From Culturomica sp. (GTDB lineage Bacteria > Bacteroidota > Bacteroidia > Bacteroidales > Marinifilaceae): 64,000 bases of DNA. Each line of letters begins with the position of its first letter. Positions within the stretch are counted from its first letter, which is position 1. The notes beneath the pieces are model-generated. The model made no database searches and was not told where the DNA came from. It was given only the letters and a program-made list of their open reading frames with translations. The DNA is taken from positions 27,519-91,518 of the forward strand of contig JAISHE010000005.1 of NCBI GenBank assembly GCA_031262745.1. The letters run 5' to 3'. A program made the position numbers and the translations under genes. Positions 46,275 to 55,499 of this stretch are shown here, piece after piece.

Positions 46275-47738
46275 CTAATACGTCTTTTCCTGTTTTGTGA
46301 GTTCCTGTTCAAATTGTCGTTTACCGGCTTCGATTTCGTTATATGTGCATGGACCGCTGATACATCCGCCTTCGCATGACATTATTTCGAGAAATTGTGC
46401 CGGTGCTTTGCCCGTTTTGGCGTATGCACGGAGACTGTTAATAGTTTTCTTATCAATATTTGCAATTTGAGTTGCGTTTATTTTTGCTCCGTCTTCTTTT
46501 AGGTACGCTTTCACGGCGTTCATAACTCCTCCGGATTTTCCGAAGCCGTGTGCTTCCCTCACGGAGGAAAACTCCATTGCGTAGGGCTGTGTCTCTTCGA
46601 TATGAATGTTTAAACCGTCGAATACGGATGATACCTCCTCAAATGTCATCACGAAATCTACGGCTTCATCCCGTTGCGCTTCTTTGCGTTTTGCGGCACA
46701 TGGTCCGATGAACACTATTTTTGCATCGGGATAACGTTCTTTTGCGATACGAGCCGTGTAATACATCGGTGAACCGGTGGAAGAAACGTAGGGTTGCATC
46801 GTTGGAAGATGCTTTTTGACAAGTTCGATGTATGCGGGACAGCAGGAAGTGGTCATAAACTTTTGACCTTCCGCAAGTTTTTCTACAAGTTCGGCGGCTT
46901 CGTTGCTAACGGTGTTCATTGCACCTTGTGCAACTTCGACTACATCAGTGAAACCGATTTCTTTCAATGCTCCGTAGACTTGTTCGACAGTGGTGTTAAA
47001 TTGTCCTAAAATGGAAGGTGCCACGATTGCTACCAGCTTCTCGCCTTTCCTTATCTTTTGAAGAATGTCGAACACTTGTGATATTTCAAATATTGCACCG
47101 AAAGGGCAGGCGTTAAGGCATTTGCCGCAGTATATACATTTGTTTTCATCAATATGCTCAATACCCGTATCGTCTTTGCTGATTGCTTTAACGGGGCATG
47201 CTTCCTCACACGGAACGGGTATGTAGACAATAGCGTGGTAGGGACAATTTCTTTGGCAGATGCCGCAACTGATACAAGCATCGTGGTCAATCCATGCTTT
47301 GCCGGTGGTGGCATCAACGTGAACGGCTTTTTTAGGGCAGTTTGCCTGACAGCTTCTTGCGGTGCAACCGCGACAAAGGTTTGTGATTTCGTAATTGATT
47401 TGTACGCATGCCGAACATGCTTCGTCGATTACGCACATTATATTTTCTTTCGGTAGTCCGTTTTCAGCACGTTGCAAGGCGTGTGAGGCATACTGTGAAA
47501 GGGGAGTGAGTTCGTCCGTTTCATCCTTCATGTCGAGACCTAAAAGCGGCAGTGATTTATATTTCCAAACGGCACGTTCTTTGTGAACGCAGCAACGTCC
47601 CGCATGTTTTGATCGGCGCGGACTTAATTCGATAGGAAGGTGGTTGATACGTTCTTCCAATTCATTATTTTTCCAAAGTTTCACCAGCTCGGTAAGCAAG
47701 CGGTGGCGTACAATCATGATATTATTAGTGAAAGCCAT
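46275..47738 (-). CDS. Monomeric [FeFe] hydrogenase with 4Fe-4S clusters
   Basis: The 487 residues have three ferredoxin-type blocks at about 122-215 (CRGCTARSCQANCPKKAV, CISCGICQRNCPYHAI, CIYCGKCLNACPFGAI), with an odd extra VPCEEACPVKAI between the last two. H-cluster motifs follow: L1 TTSCCPAYIEL near 296-305, L2 GPCAAKRKE near 345-353 and L3 EIMSCEGGCISGP near 451-463. All four H-cluster cysteines are present. GPC rather than MPC, and the lack of GGGQ after L3, point to the group B type of anaerobic Bacteroidetes and Clostridia. It may evolve H2 or act as a sensor. The maturases HydEFG are not in the window. Confidence 0.88.
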   Translation of the reverse strand: MAFTNNIMIVRHRLLTELVKLWKNNELEERINHLPIELSPRRSKHAGRCCVHKERAVWKYKSLPLLGLDMKDETDELTPLSQYASHALQRAENGLPKENIMCVIDEACSACVQINYEITNLCRGCTARSCQANCPKKAVHVDATTGKAWIDHDACISCGICQRNCPYHAIVYIPVPCEEACPVKAISKDDTGIEHIDENKCIYCGKCLNACPFGAIFEISQVFDILQKIRKGEKLVAIVAPSILGQFNTTVEQVYGALKEIGFTDVVEVAQGAMNTVSNEAAELVEKLAEGQKFMTTSCCPAYIELVKKHLPTMQPYVSSTGSPMYYTARIAKERYPDAKIVFIGPCAAKRKEAQRDEAVDFVMTFEEVSSVFDGLNIHIEETQPYAMEFSSVREAHGFGKSGGVMNAVKAYLKEDGAKINATQIANIDKKTINSLRAYAKTGKAPAQFLEIMSCEGGCISGPCTYNEIEAGKRQFEQELTKQEKTY

Positions 47739-47785
47739 TAATTACGGATTGAATTTTAGTTGTTAGTAATAGTTTTTATTGTTAT

Positions 47786-47794
47786 GCAAAAATA
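47786..47794 (-). promoter_or_regulatory. Promoter -7 element of the hydrogenase gene, TATTTTTG (minus strand)
   Basis: The minus strand reads TATTTTTG followed by C, exact to TAnnTTTG, 48 bases before the hydrogenase start. It lies back to back with the MFS promoter at 47810. Confidence 0.55.
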
Positions 47795-47809
47795 ACCGAA
47801 TTAATTGAC

Positions 47810-47817
47810 TATTTTTG
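47810..47817 (+). promoter_or_regulatory. Promoter -7 element of the MFS gene, TATTTTTG
   Basis: TATTTTTG followed by C, exact to TAnnTTTG, is 34 bases before the MFS ATG. The divergent hydrogenase element is only 15 bases away, so the two promoters overlap and may be mutually controlled. Confidence 0.55.
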
Positions 47818-47850
47818 CCTTTGTCGCATAAATTATAAACACAAGTTGTA

Positions 47851-49026
47851 ATGTATTCAAAAAAACACAGTTACATGCTCACCTTAGGGCATTTGTGTAC
47901 GGATCTGAATCAAGGGGCGATTTCTGCCATGCTACCTTTTGTTATAGCTCACTACGGATTTAGTTATGCAAGGGCGTCGATGCTGGTGCTTGGTTGTAGC
48001 ATTGTTTCCTCTGTGGTGCAACCGCTTTTCGGTTGGATGGGCGACCGTTTTCAACGTCCGTGGCTCATGAGTTTAGGTATTTTCCTTGCCGGTTTCGGTA
48101 TTTTTATGATGGGACTTTTCAGCACATTTTTACCTTTATTTTGTTGTACAATGCTCACCGGTGTCGGAATTGCACTGTTTCATCCCGAAGGCGGACGATT
48201 GGCGAATGTGGTGGCAGGAGCTAATAAAGGTACGGGCATTGGTAACTTTGCTGTTGGAGGTAATCTTGGTTTTGCGGTGGGTCCGTTGCTGGTGGCACTA
48301 ACATTTCCTTATCTCGGTATGCGCGGAGCATTAATTTTTATTATTCCCGCTCTGATTGCATCGGTGTTGTTGCTAACTCAGAACCGTAAATTTACCGAAC
48401 TCAGTGTTCTTGAAGAGAAACGTAAGAAAAAAGCGGGTGAACTCGGTTTGAAGGATAATTGGCGAGAGTTTTGGAAGGTAACCACCGTCAACATTATGCG
48501 TTCCGTTATTTCCCGCAGTCATTTGGTTTTCATACCATTATTTTGGGTTGCAATCTTCAATCAAAGCGATGCCAACGGTGCTATGATGATTACGATTTTC
48601 ACATTTGTGGGGGCGTTTGCCACGTTCTTAGGCGGACGTATTGCCGACCGTATAGGCTTCAAAAATGAAATTATCATTTGTGGGGTATTGATGACGTTAA
48701 GTATCTTCGGTTTCCTTTTTGCACAAAATATTATTTTGGCAGGCATACTTGTTATACTGACATCTGTTTTCATAAATCTTGCTTACAGTCCCATTGTGGC
48801 ACTTTCACAAGGTTATTTGCCCAACCACATCGGTTTGGCAAGCGGCATATCTCTTGGGGTGGTGGTTAGCATGGGGGCGGTAGCAGCTCCGTTTCTCGGA
48901 ATGGTCGGAGATGCACACGGTTTGCTCACCGTGTTTGTAATAATCTGTATAGTAAGTTTTGTATCCCTTGTATTTTCGTTATTCTTGAAAAACGACAAAG
49001 CAGTATCGTCATCCTCCGGTCGCTGA
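47851..49026 (+). CDS. MFS exporter of the fosmidomycin-resistance (Fsr) type
   Basis: The 391-residue permease has about 12 membrane segments. The start, MLTLGHLCTDLNQGAISAMLPF, matches the conserved HxxxDxxQG opening of Fsr-type exporters, and GWMGDRFQRPW is the MFS loop between helices 2 and 3. GIALFHPEGGRLANVVAG is also typical. The natural substrate is unknown. The C-terminus ends in SSSSGR; its last codons and TGA stop lie inside the palindromic module at 49013-49030, so the module supplied the stop codon. Confidence 0.88.
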   Translation: MYSKKHSYMLTLGHLCTDLNQGAISAMLPFVIAHYGFSYARASMLVLGCSIVSSVVQPLFGWMGDRFQRPWLMSLGIFLAGFGIFMMGLFSTFLPLFCCTMLTGVGIALFHPEGGRLANVVAGANKGTGIGNFAVGGNLGFAVGPLLVALTFPYLGMRGALIFIIPALIASVLLLTQNRKFTELSVLEEKRKKKAGELGLKDNWREFWKVTTVNIMRSVISRSHLVFIPLFWVAIFNQSDANGAMMITIFTFVGAFATFLGGRIADRIGFKNEIIICGVLMTLSIFGFLFAQNIILAGILVILTSVFINLAYSPIVALSQGYLPNHIGLASGISLGVVVSMGAVAAPFLGMVGDAHGLLTVFVIICIVSFVSLVFSLFLKNDKAVSSSSGR

Positions 49027-49427
49027 CCGGATATGTTGTAGGGGCGTATGGCATACGCCCGAAAAATTAACAATGGATTGAAATGCCCCAGTAATGTCGC
49101 CAACCCTCGTAGGGGCAACCCTTGTGGTTGCCCATTGTTTGTTATCCCATTGTTATTTTGGGCAACCACAAGGGTTGCCCCTACGATTGACAATGGGTTT
49201 AAACCCATTGTTATTGTATGGAATACGCCCAAACGATGTACGGGCGGGGTCTGCCCGCCCAATTGAAAACGGGGCGGGCGAACCCCGCCCCTACGAGGAC
49301 ACCGCCAACACGGATTATTCGGATGTACGGGCGTTGCATGCAACGCCCGATGATGATGTCGGTGTATATTGTAGGGGCGTATACCATACGCCCCTACAAT
49401 ATATCCGGTCGCTGACCGGAGGATGTC
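49013..49427. repeat. Palindromic-module mosaic, cluster 2
   Basis: Modules run almost without spacers from the MFS stop: TCCGGTCGCTGACCGGA, GGGGCGTATGGCATACGCCC, an imperfect CAATGGATTGAAATGCCC, GGGGCAACCCTTGTGGTTGCCC and its inverse about 50 bases on, CAATGGGTTTAAACCCATTG, a GGGCGGGGTCTGCCCGCCC module and a GGGGCGGGC/GCCCGCCCC-like one, GGGCGTTGCATGCAACGCCC, the GTATACCATACGCCCC module and TCCGGTCGCTGACCGGAGG. No coding sequence is credible between 49027 and 49794. Confidence 0.92.
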
Positions 49428-49429
49428 CA

Positions 49430-49744
49430 CTAATTTTACAATTGAGTGCACTAATTTTGGAAATTAGTCTACTAATTTTGCGATTGAGTACACTAATTTT
49501 AGAAATTAGTCCACTAATTTTACGATTGAGTGCACTAACTTTGGAAATTAGTCTACTAATTTTGCGATTGAGTACACTAATTTTAGAAATTAGTCCACTA
49601 ATTTTACGATTGAGTGCACTAACTTTGGAAATTAGTCCACTAATTTTACGATTGAGTGCACTAACTTTGGAAATTAGTCCACTAATTTTGCGATTGAGTA
49701 TACTAATTTTGGAAATTAGTCCACTAATTTTAGAAATTTTAGAC
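49430..49744. repeat. 21-bp tandem repeat array (14 full units plus one partial)
   Basis: Units of exactly 21 bp run from 49430, with two alternating types that begin CTAATTTT or CTAACTTT and end in GAGTGCA/GAGTACA or TTAGTCCA/TTAGTCTA. Both strands stay open (ORFs such as LILRLSALTLEISP), because 21 is a multiple of 3; these ORFs are not considered genes. The array starts right after the palindromic cluster and ends about 50 bases before murB. 21 bp is two DNA helical turns. Its first unit shares AATTTTACAATTGAGT with the 56.37-kb array. Confidence 0.93.
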
Positions 49745-49794
49745 ACACATTTTGAGCATATATATAAAGATTTTATGTAAGTTTGTAGTGTTTT

Positions 49795-50805
49795 ATGAAA
49801 TCTATGAGTAATAACAGGAATATATCTTTAACGGATTACAATTCTTTTCGCACATCAGCATTTGCAAAGTTCTTTTGCGAACCCCAAAGTATCACCGAAA
49901 TCAAATCATGCTTGCAATTACATGCCGCTGAGGACAAATTAATCATCGGAGGCGGTTGCAATTTGTTTTTCACTAAGGATTTTGAGGGACTTGTGGTGCA
50001 TCCTTTATTAAAGGGCGTAGCGAAGCTTTCGGAAACGGCTGATTGGGTAGATGTGGAGGCGATGGCAGGCGAGAATTGGGACGATTTCGTGAAACAATGT
50101 GTTGATGCGGGTTATGCGGGTTTGGAAAACTTGTCTTTGATACCGGGTACGGTGGGTGCAGCTCCGGTTCAAAACATCGGTGCCTACGGAGCGGAAGCGA
50201 AAGACTGTATTTTGGAGGTGAAGACTTTGAATATGTCGGATCTCGGTTTGCGTAGCTTTTCAAATGAGGAATGCAGGTTCGATTATCGTGAGAGTTTTTT
50301 CAAGTATAATCGTGAGTTTTTGATTACGTCCGTTGTTTTCCGTTTGTATAAGAATTTCAATTATCAACCGAGATACAAGGAACTTAACGAGGAATTAAGT
50401 ATGTTCCCCTCTCCCACTTTGCAACAGGTTAGAGATGCCGTCATCACCATTCGCCGGCGCAAGTTGCCCGATGAGCGGGAATTGCCTAATGCAGGTTCGT
50501 TCTTTAAAAACCCTTATATAAGCAAGGAAAAGGTTGAGGAGTTGTCCGGCAATTATCCTAATCTGCCCGTTTTTCCCACTGCCGACGGCAACAGTTACAA
50601 AACGTCGGCAGCTTTTTTGATTGATAAGGCGGGATTTAAGGGTGTGAGAGACGGAAATGTGGGCACATATTCCAAACAACCTTTGATAATAGTAAACTAC
50701 GGCACTCCCAACGGTAAAAACATTGTGGCATTTATGCACAAAATTCAAGAAAACGTAGAGAGGTTATTCGGAATAAAATTGGAACCGGAAGTAAGAATTT
50801 TATAA
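49795..50805 (+). CDS. murB: UDP-N-acetylenolpyruvoylglucosamine reductase
   Basis: FAD enzyme that reduces the MurA product to UDP-MurNAc. The 336 residues carry IIGGGCNLFF (FAD), LSLIPGTVGAAPVQNIGAYGAE, RRRKLPDERELPNAGSFFKNP and the catalytic-loop YKTSAAFLIDKAG. ATG 49804 is an alternative start. It heads a run murB-murA-glmS-namZ devoted to amino-sugar and peptidoglycan supply. No TAnnTTTG box is evident between the repeat array and the start. Confidence 0.95.
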   Translation: MKSMSNNRNISLTDYNSFRTSAFAKFFCEPQSITEIKSCLQLHAAEDKLIIGGGCNLFFTKDFEGLVVHPLLKGVAKLSETADWVDVEAMAGENWDDFVKQCVDAGYAGLENLSLIPGTVGAAPVQNIGAYGAEAKDCILEVKTLNMSDLGLRSFSNEECRFDYRESFFKYNREFLITSVVFRLYKNFNYQPRYKELNEELSMFPSPTLQQVRDAVITIRRRKLPDERELPNAGSFFKNPYISKEKVEELSGNYPNLPVFPTADGNSYKTSAAFLIDKAGFKGVRDGNVGTYSKQPLIIVNYGTPNGKNIVAFMHKIQENVERLFGIKLEPEVRIL

Positions 50806-50816
50806 AAAATAAGAAT

Positions 50817-52121
50817 ATGGCATCATTTATAGTAGAAGGCAGATGCAGGATGAAAGGCGAAATAACGGCACAGGGAGCAAAAAACGAAGCCTTGCAGGTT
50901 ATTTGTGCCACATTGCTGACGGAAAAGGAAGTTGTGATTGAAAACATTCCCAATATTTTGGATGTTAATAATCTCATTGACCTTTTGAGCGACATGGGTG
51001 TGGAAACAGCAAGAATAAAAGAGGGTACGTGGTCGTTTAAGGCATCTAATATTGATACCGCCTATCTGCAAAGTCCGGAATTTTTGAAAAAAGTGGCTGC
51101 TTTGAGAGGTTCCATTATGATAATCGGACCTTTGATAGCACGTTTCGGCTACGCTCTTATGCCCAAACCCGGAGGCGACAAGATAGGAAGAAGACGTTTG
51201 GACACGCATTTGATAGGCATACAGAAATTGGGAGCCGAGTTTGCATACGATGAGGCAAGGCAATTGTACAGCATCACGGCAGATAAGTTGCGCGGCACGT
51301 ATATGCTGCTCGACGAGGCTTCCGTTACCGGCACTGCGAACATAATCATGACAGCCGTACTTGCAGACGGTGAAACCACTATCTACAACGCTGCCTGCGA
51401 ACCCTACATTCAGCAACTTTGCCGGATGTTAAACAATATGGGTGCAAAGATTAAAGGTGTTGGGTCAAACCTTTTGTGTATCGAAGGCGTGAGTTCTCTC
51501 GGTGGTACTCGCCACCGTATTCTGCCCGATATGATTGAGGTGGGCAGTTTTATAGGCATGTCGGCAATCACTAATTCCGACATCACCATTAAAGACGTTG
51601 CCTACGATGAGCTGGGAATTATTCCCGACACTTTCCGCCGACTCGGTATAACGGTGGAACGCATAGGCGACTCTATTCACGTTCCTCCTCAGGACGAATA
51701 TTACATTGAAACATTTTTGGACGGTTCGATACTGACAATTGCCGATGCGCCTTGGCCCGGACTGACACCCGACCTTTTGAGCGTTATTCTGGTGGTGGCA
51801 ACTCAGGCAAAAGGTTCTATTCTTATCCACCAGAAAATGTTTGAAAGCCGTCTGTTCTTCGTTGATAAGTTGATAGACATGGGTGCGCAGATAATACTTT
51901 GCGACCCCCACAGGGCAACGGTAATCGGTAGCGGCAGACGCACAATGCGTGCCGGCGTTATCACCTCTCCCGATATTCGTGCCGGTATTGCCCTTCTGCT
52001 GGCTTCAATGTGTGCCGAAGGTAAAAGCACTATCCACAACATCGAACAGATAGATCGCGGTTATGAAAATATTGATGTACGCTTAAACCGAGTGGGTGCA
52101 AGCATTTTAAGATTAGATTAA
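50817..52121 (+). CDS. murA: UDP-N-acetylglucosamine 1-carboxyvinyltransferase with Asp at the fosfomycin site
   Basis: First committed step of peptidoglycan synthesis, PEP plus UDP-GlcNAc. The 434 residues match the family in ITAQGAKNEALQVICATLL, ALRGSIMIIGPLIARFG and GSFIGMSAI. Where E. coli MurA has PGGCAIG with the catalytic and fosfomycin-reactive Cys115, this one reads KPGGDKIGRRRLDTH, with Asp at residue 121. Asp at this site is known in naturally fosfomycin-resistant bacteria and is also the Bacteroidetes form. It is 11 bases after murB. Confidence 0.95.
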   Translation: MASFIVEGRCRMKGEITAQGAKNEALQVICATLLTEKEVVIENIPNILDVNNLIDLLSDMGVETARIKEGTWSFKASNIDTAYLQSPEFLKKVAALRGSIMIIGPLIARFGYALMPKPGGDKIGRRRLDTHLIGIQKLGAEFAYDEARQLYSITADKLRGTYMLLDEASVTGTANIIMTAVLADGETTIYNAACEPYIQQLCRMLNNMGAKIKGVGSNLLCIEGVSSLGGTRHRILPDMIEVGSFIGMSAITNSDITIKDVAYDELGIIPDTFRRLGITVERIGDSIHVPPQDEYYIETFLDGSILTIADAPWPGLTPDLLSVILVVATQAKGSILIHQKMFESRLFFVDKLIDMGAQIILCDPHRATVIGSGRRTMRAGVITSPDIRAGIALLLASMCAEGKSTIHNIEQIDRGYENIDVRLNRVGASILRLD

Positions 52122-52139
52122 TTCAAATAAAAAATATAT

Positions 52140-53984
52140 ATGTGCGGAATTGTAGGTTATATAGGTAAACAAGAGGCTTTCCCGATTTTAATTAAAGGTT
52201 TACACCGTTTGGAATACAGAGGTTATGACAGCGCAGGGGTTGCCCTTGTCAACGACAATAAGGAACTTAATGTGTATAAAACGAAAGGACGAGTTGCCGA
52301 TTTGGAGGAATTTGTTAAAAATAAAGATATTTCGGGAACTATCGGAATTGCCCACACTCGTTGGGCTACTCACGGGGAGCCGAATAATGTAAATGCACAT
52401 CCGCACTATTCACAGTCGGAGAATTTGGCTTTAATCCACAACGGGATTATAGAAAACTACTCCACAATAAAGGAGGAACTTATTAATAAAGGTTACTCTT
52501 TTCAAAGCGACACGGACACGGAAGTGCTCGTGCAACTTATCGAATATATAAAGGAAACCAACAAAACAGATCTTTTCACGGCGGTGCAGCTTGCATTGGG
52601 TGAAATCGTTGGGGCTTATGCCATTGCCGTCCTTGAAAAAGGCAATACGGACACTATAATTGCAGCCCGTAAGAGCAGTCCGCTCGTAATAGGAATAGGC
52701 GAAGACGAACTTTTTGTGGCATCGGACGCTTCTCCTATCGTTGACTACACAAATAAAGTGCTTTATCTTGACGATGAGGAAATAGCTATCGTCAAACGCG
52801 GCGAAGAACCGATTATACGAACAATAGGTAATGTGAAAAAGAGCCACAAGATTGTTGAATTGGAAGTAAATCTCAGCCAATTGGAAAAAGGCGGTTACCC
52901 GCATTTCATGTTGAAAGAAATTATAGAACAACCGCGCACTCTAAAAGATTGCATGAGCGGACGCATCAACATATCATGCGACAATGTTGTTCTATCGGGT
53001 ATTTTGGACAATAAAGAGAAATTCATGAATGCCAGAAGGATTATTATTCTCGGTTGCGGCACATCGTGGCATGCCGGATTAATCGGGGAATATCTTTTTG
53101 AGGATATATGCCGCATACCGGTGGAAGTGGAATACTCATCGGAGTTCCGCTATCGTCATCCCGTGATTTATAAAGACGACATTGTCATTGCCATATCCCA
53201 GTCCGGAGAAACCGCCGACACTCTTGCTGCCATCGAATTGGCAAAAGAAGCCGGTGCATTCGTCTTCGGTATTTGCAACGTGGTGGGTTCATCCATTCCG
53301 CGCAACACTCATTCCGGTGCCTACACCCACGTAGGTCCCGAAATCGGCGTTGCGTCCACAAAAGCGTTCACCGCCCAAGTGATGGTGCTCAATATGATGG
53401 CACTCGCCATAGGACGTGCCAAAGGAAGCATCACCGAAGACCGGTTTCAACATCTGATTAAAGAACTCGGACGCATACCGGAGAAGGTGGAACATATTTT
53501 AAAAGACACTTCCAAGATTGAAAATCTGTCGAAGATTTTTACTTACGCACATAATTTCATTTATCTCGGAAGAGGCTACAATTGTCCGGTCGCAATGGAA
53601 GGCGCATTGAAGTTAAAAGAAATTTCCTACATACATGCCGAAGGTTATCCGGCTGCCGAAATGAAACACGGTCCTATAGCATTAATCGACAATGAAATGC
53701 CCGTTGTCGTTATCGCCACCCACAACAGTATGTATGAAAAAATCATCAGCAACATTCAGGAAATTAAGGCTCGCAACGGCAAGGTGATTGCAGTGGTAAC
53801 GGAAAACGACTGCAAAATGTGTAACATTGCCGACCAAATAATCGAAGTACCCGCATCGGAAGAATGTCTGGAACCGCTGCTGACGATTATTCCTTTACAG
53901 TTGCTTTCCTACTACATTGCCGTCAACAAAGGTAGAGACGTGGATATGCCCCGCAACTTAGCCAAATCGGTAACGGTGGAATAA
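52140..53984 (+). CDS. glmS: Glutamine-fructose-6-phosphate aminotransferase
   Basis: GlmS makes glucosamine 6-phosphate, the entry to amino-sugar synthesis. The 614 residues hold the Ntn glutaminase domain with Cys2 (MCGIVGYIGKQEA), HRLEYRGYDSAG and HTRWATHGEPNNVNAHPH, and two SIS domains with LGCGTSWHAGLIGEYL, AISQSGETADTLAAIE and HAEGYPAAEMKHGPIALID. The C-terminus ends DMPRNLAKSVTVE as usual. It lies 18 bases after murA and overlaps namZ by one base. No glmS ribozyme is seen before it. Confidence 0.97.
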   Translation: MCGIVGYIGKQEAFPILIKGLHRLEYRGYDSAGVALVNDNKELNVYKTKGRVADLEEFVKNKDISGTIGIAHTRWATHGEPNNVNAHPHYSQSENLALIHNGIIENYSTIKEELINKGYSFQSDTDTEVLVQLIEYIKETNKTDLFTAVQLALGEIVGAYAIAVLEKGNTDTIIAARKSSPLVIGIGEDELFVASDASPIVDYTNKVLYLDDEEIAIVKRGEEPIIRTIGNVKKSHKIVELEVNLSQLEKGGYPHFMLKEIIEQPRTLKDCMSGRINISCDNVVLSGILDNKEKFMNARRIIILGCGTSWHAGLIGEYLFEDICRIPVEVEYSSEFRYRHPVIYKDDIVIAISQSGETADTLAAIELAKEAGAFVFGICNVVGSSIPRNTHSGAYTHVGPEIGVASTKAFTAQVMVLNMMALAIGRAKGSITEDRFQHLIKELGRIPEKVEHILKDTSKIENLSKIFTYAHNFIYLGRGYNCPVAMEGALKLKEISYIHAEGYPAAEMKHGPIALIDNEMPVVVIATHNSMYEKIISNIQEIKARNGKVIAVVTENDCKMCNIADQIIEVPASEECLEPLLTIIPLQLLSYYIAVNKGRDVDMPRNLAKSVTVE

Positions 53985-55159
53985 TGGTTCGCCTGCTTCA
54001 CACGCTTGCCTTGCTCGGCTGTCTCCTGTTCACCTGCTCGGCACAAACCGAATCGCCGGCAATCATAGTGGGAGCAGAACGCACGGAATTGTACTTACCT
54101 CTGCTTGCGGGTAAACGCATTGCCGTTGCGGCAAACCACACTTCCCTCGTCAAGGGCAAACATTTGGTGGATATGCTGCATGAAAGCGGTTTTAATGTCG
54201 CCCTTATCATTGCAGCCGAACACGGTTTCAGAGGCGATGCCGACGCAGGCGAAAAGGTCGGCAATTCTACCGATGCCAAAACCGGTATACCGATATTCTC
54301 TCTCTACAACGGCAAGACAACACGACCCGATAGGGCGACTGCCGACAAGTTTGATGTGCTGATTTTCGACATTCAAGACGTGGGCACGCGCTTTTATACC
54401 TACTATATAACCATGACACGGCTAATGGATGCCTGTGCCGAATACGGCAAAGAAATGATCGTTCTCGACCGTCCCAATCCCAACGGGCACTATGTAGACG
54501 GTCCTATTCTAAACATGAAATACAAATCGGGGGTCGGTTGGTTACCCATTCCCGTAGTTCACGGAATGACGCTTGGAGAATTGGCACAAATGATCAACGG
54601 CGAAAATTGGTTGCCCGAACATCGCAAATGCAAAATCACCGTTGTGCCCTGCCTCAACTATAATCATCACACTTTCTACCACCTTCCCGTGCCACCCTCG
54701 CCGAATTTGCCCGACATGCAAGCCGTTTATCTCTACTCTTCACTATGTTTTTTTGAGGGGACACCGGTCAGCATCGGCAGAGGTACCGACCTGCCATTTC
54801 AAGTGTACGGACATCCGAAGATGCACGGCTACGGCTACTCGTTCACACCCCGCAGCGTTGCCGGTGCAAAAAATCCGCCATGCCTCAACCAAAAGTGCTA
54901 CGGCACGGATCTCTCGCAACTTCCGCAGGACAGTTTGCTCACGCAAGGCATTAACCTTTCCTATCTTATTGATGCCTACAACAATTTGCAAATGGGCGAT
55001 GCGTTTTTCACGCCGTTTTTCGAGAAGCTGATCGGAGTGTCTTACGTGCGTGAGATGATACAATCCGGTGCATCCGCCCAAGAAATACACTCCCGCTGGC
55101 AACCCGACATCCGCCGCTTCCTCCACCAACGCCACCCCTATCTCCTCTATGCGGAGTAG
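53984..55159 (+). CDS. namZ: DUF1343 exo-beta-N-acetylmuramidase (NamZ)
   Basis: The family releases MurNAc from the non-reducing end of muropeptides, for cell-wall recycling. The 391 residues start with a signal peptide (LLHTLALLGCLLFTCSAQ), so the protein is exported. DUF1343 motifs include VAANHTSLV, AAEHGFRGDADAGEKV, SLYNGKTTRP, VLIFDIQDVGTRFYTYYITM, VLDRPNPN and SIGRGTDLPFQVYGHP. Its ATG overlaps the glmS stop (TAATG). The stop TAG is also the first three bases of a TAGGGGCGGG palindromic module. Confidence 0.9.
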   Translation: MVRLLHTLALLGCLLFTCSAQTESPAIIVGAERTELYLPLLAGKRIAVAANHTSLVKGKHLVDMLHESGFNVALIIAAEHGFRGDADAGEKVGNSTDAKTGIPIFSLYNGKTTRPDRATADKFDVLIFDIQDVGTRFYTYYITMTRLMDACAEYGKEMIVLDRPNPNGHYVDGPILNMKYKSGVGWLPIPVVHGMTLGELAQMINGENWLPEHRKCKITVVPCLNYNHHTFYHLPVPPSPNLPDMQAVYLYSSLCFFEGTPVSIGRGTDLPFQVYGHPKMHGYGYSFTPRSVAGAKNPPCLNQKCYGTDLSQLPQDSLLTQGINLSYLIDAYNNLQMGDAFFTPFFEKLIGVSYVREMIQSGASAQEIHSRWQPDIRRFLHQRHPYLLYAE

Positions 55160-55345
55160 GGGCGGGCTTGAAATCCGCCCCGATAATGTACGGGCGTATG
55201 CCATACGCCCGAAAACACTCTCTCGGCAAGGGATTTTGACAATGGGTTTAAACCCATTGTTATTTGCTACTATAATGGCATATATGGCTTCCGTAGGAAG
55301 CGCAGTTTAGTAACCAGCCGGCTTGTCGGCTGGCAAGGCTGGCGT
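55156..55345. repeat. Palindromic-module mosaic, cluster 3
   Basis: It starts at the namZ stop with TAGGGGCGGGCTTGAAATCCGCCCC, then GGGCGTATGCCATACGCCC, CAATGGGTTTAAACCCATTG, GGCTTCCGTAGGAAGC and CCAGCCGGCTTGTCGGCTGG. From 55346 to about 55490 I see no repeat, gene or RNA. Confidence 0.88.
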
Positions 55346-55499
55346 ATGCCCTACGGAACCCCCGCCCACAAAAAAAGCAGATGAACATTGTTCTTGCTTC
55401 ATAAACCTCAAACACTTACTAAAAAAGTTTAATCCGCTCGGACAAAAGTCCATCTGCCTGTTGCTACCTCATCAGAGGCGTGATACCATACGCTCTCCG

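Noticed and set aside
49430-49744. CRISPR array
   Set aside because: Units are contiguous 21-bp tandem repeats with no unique spacers, and no cas gene is in the window. The same holds for 56369-56494 and 59259-59354.
49094-49780. 228-codon plus-strand ORF and 143-codon minus-strand ORF across the repeats
   Set aside because: Both run through palindromic modules and the 21-bp array; frames stay open because 21 is divisible by 3. There is no domain or start signal.
52122-52139. glmS ribozyme before glmS
   Set aside because: Only 18 bases separate murA and glmS, too short for the ribozyme.
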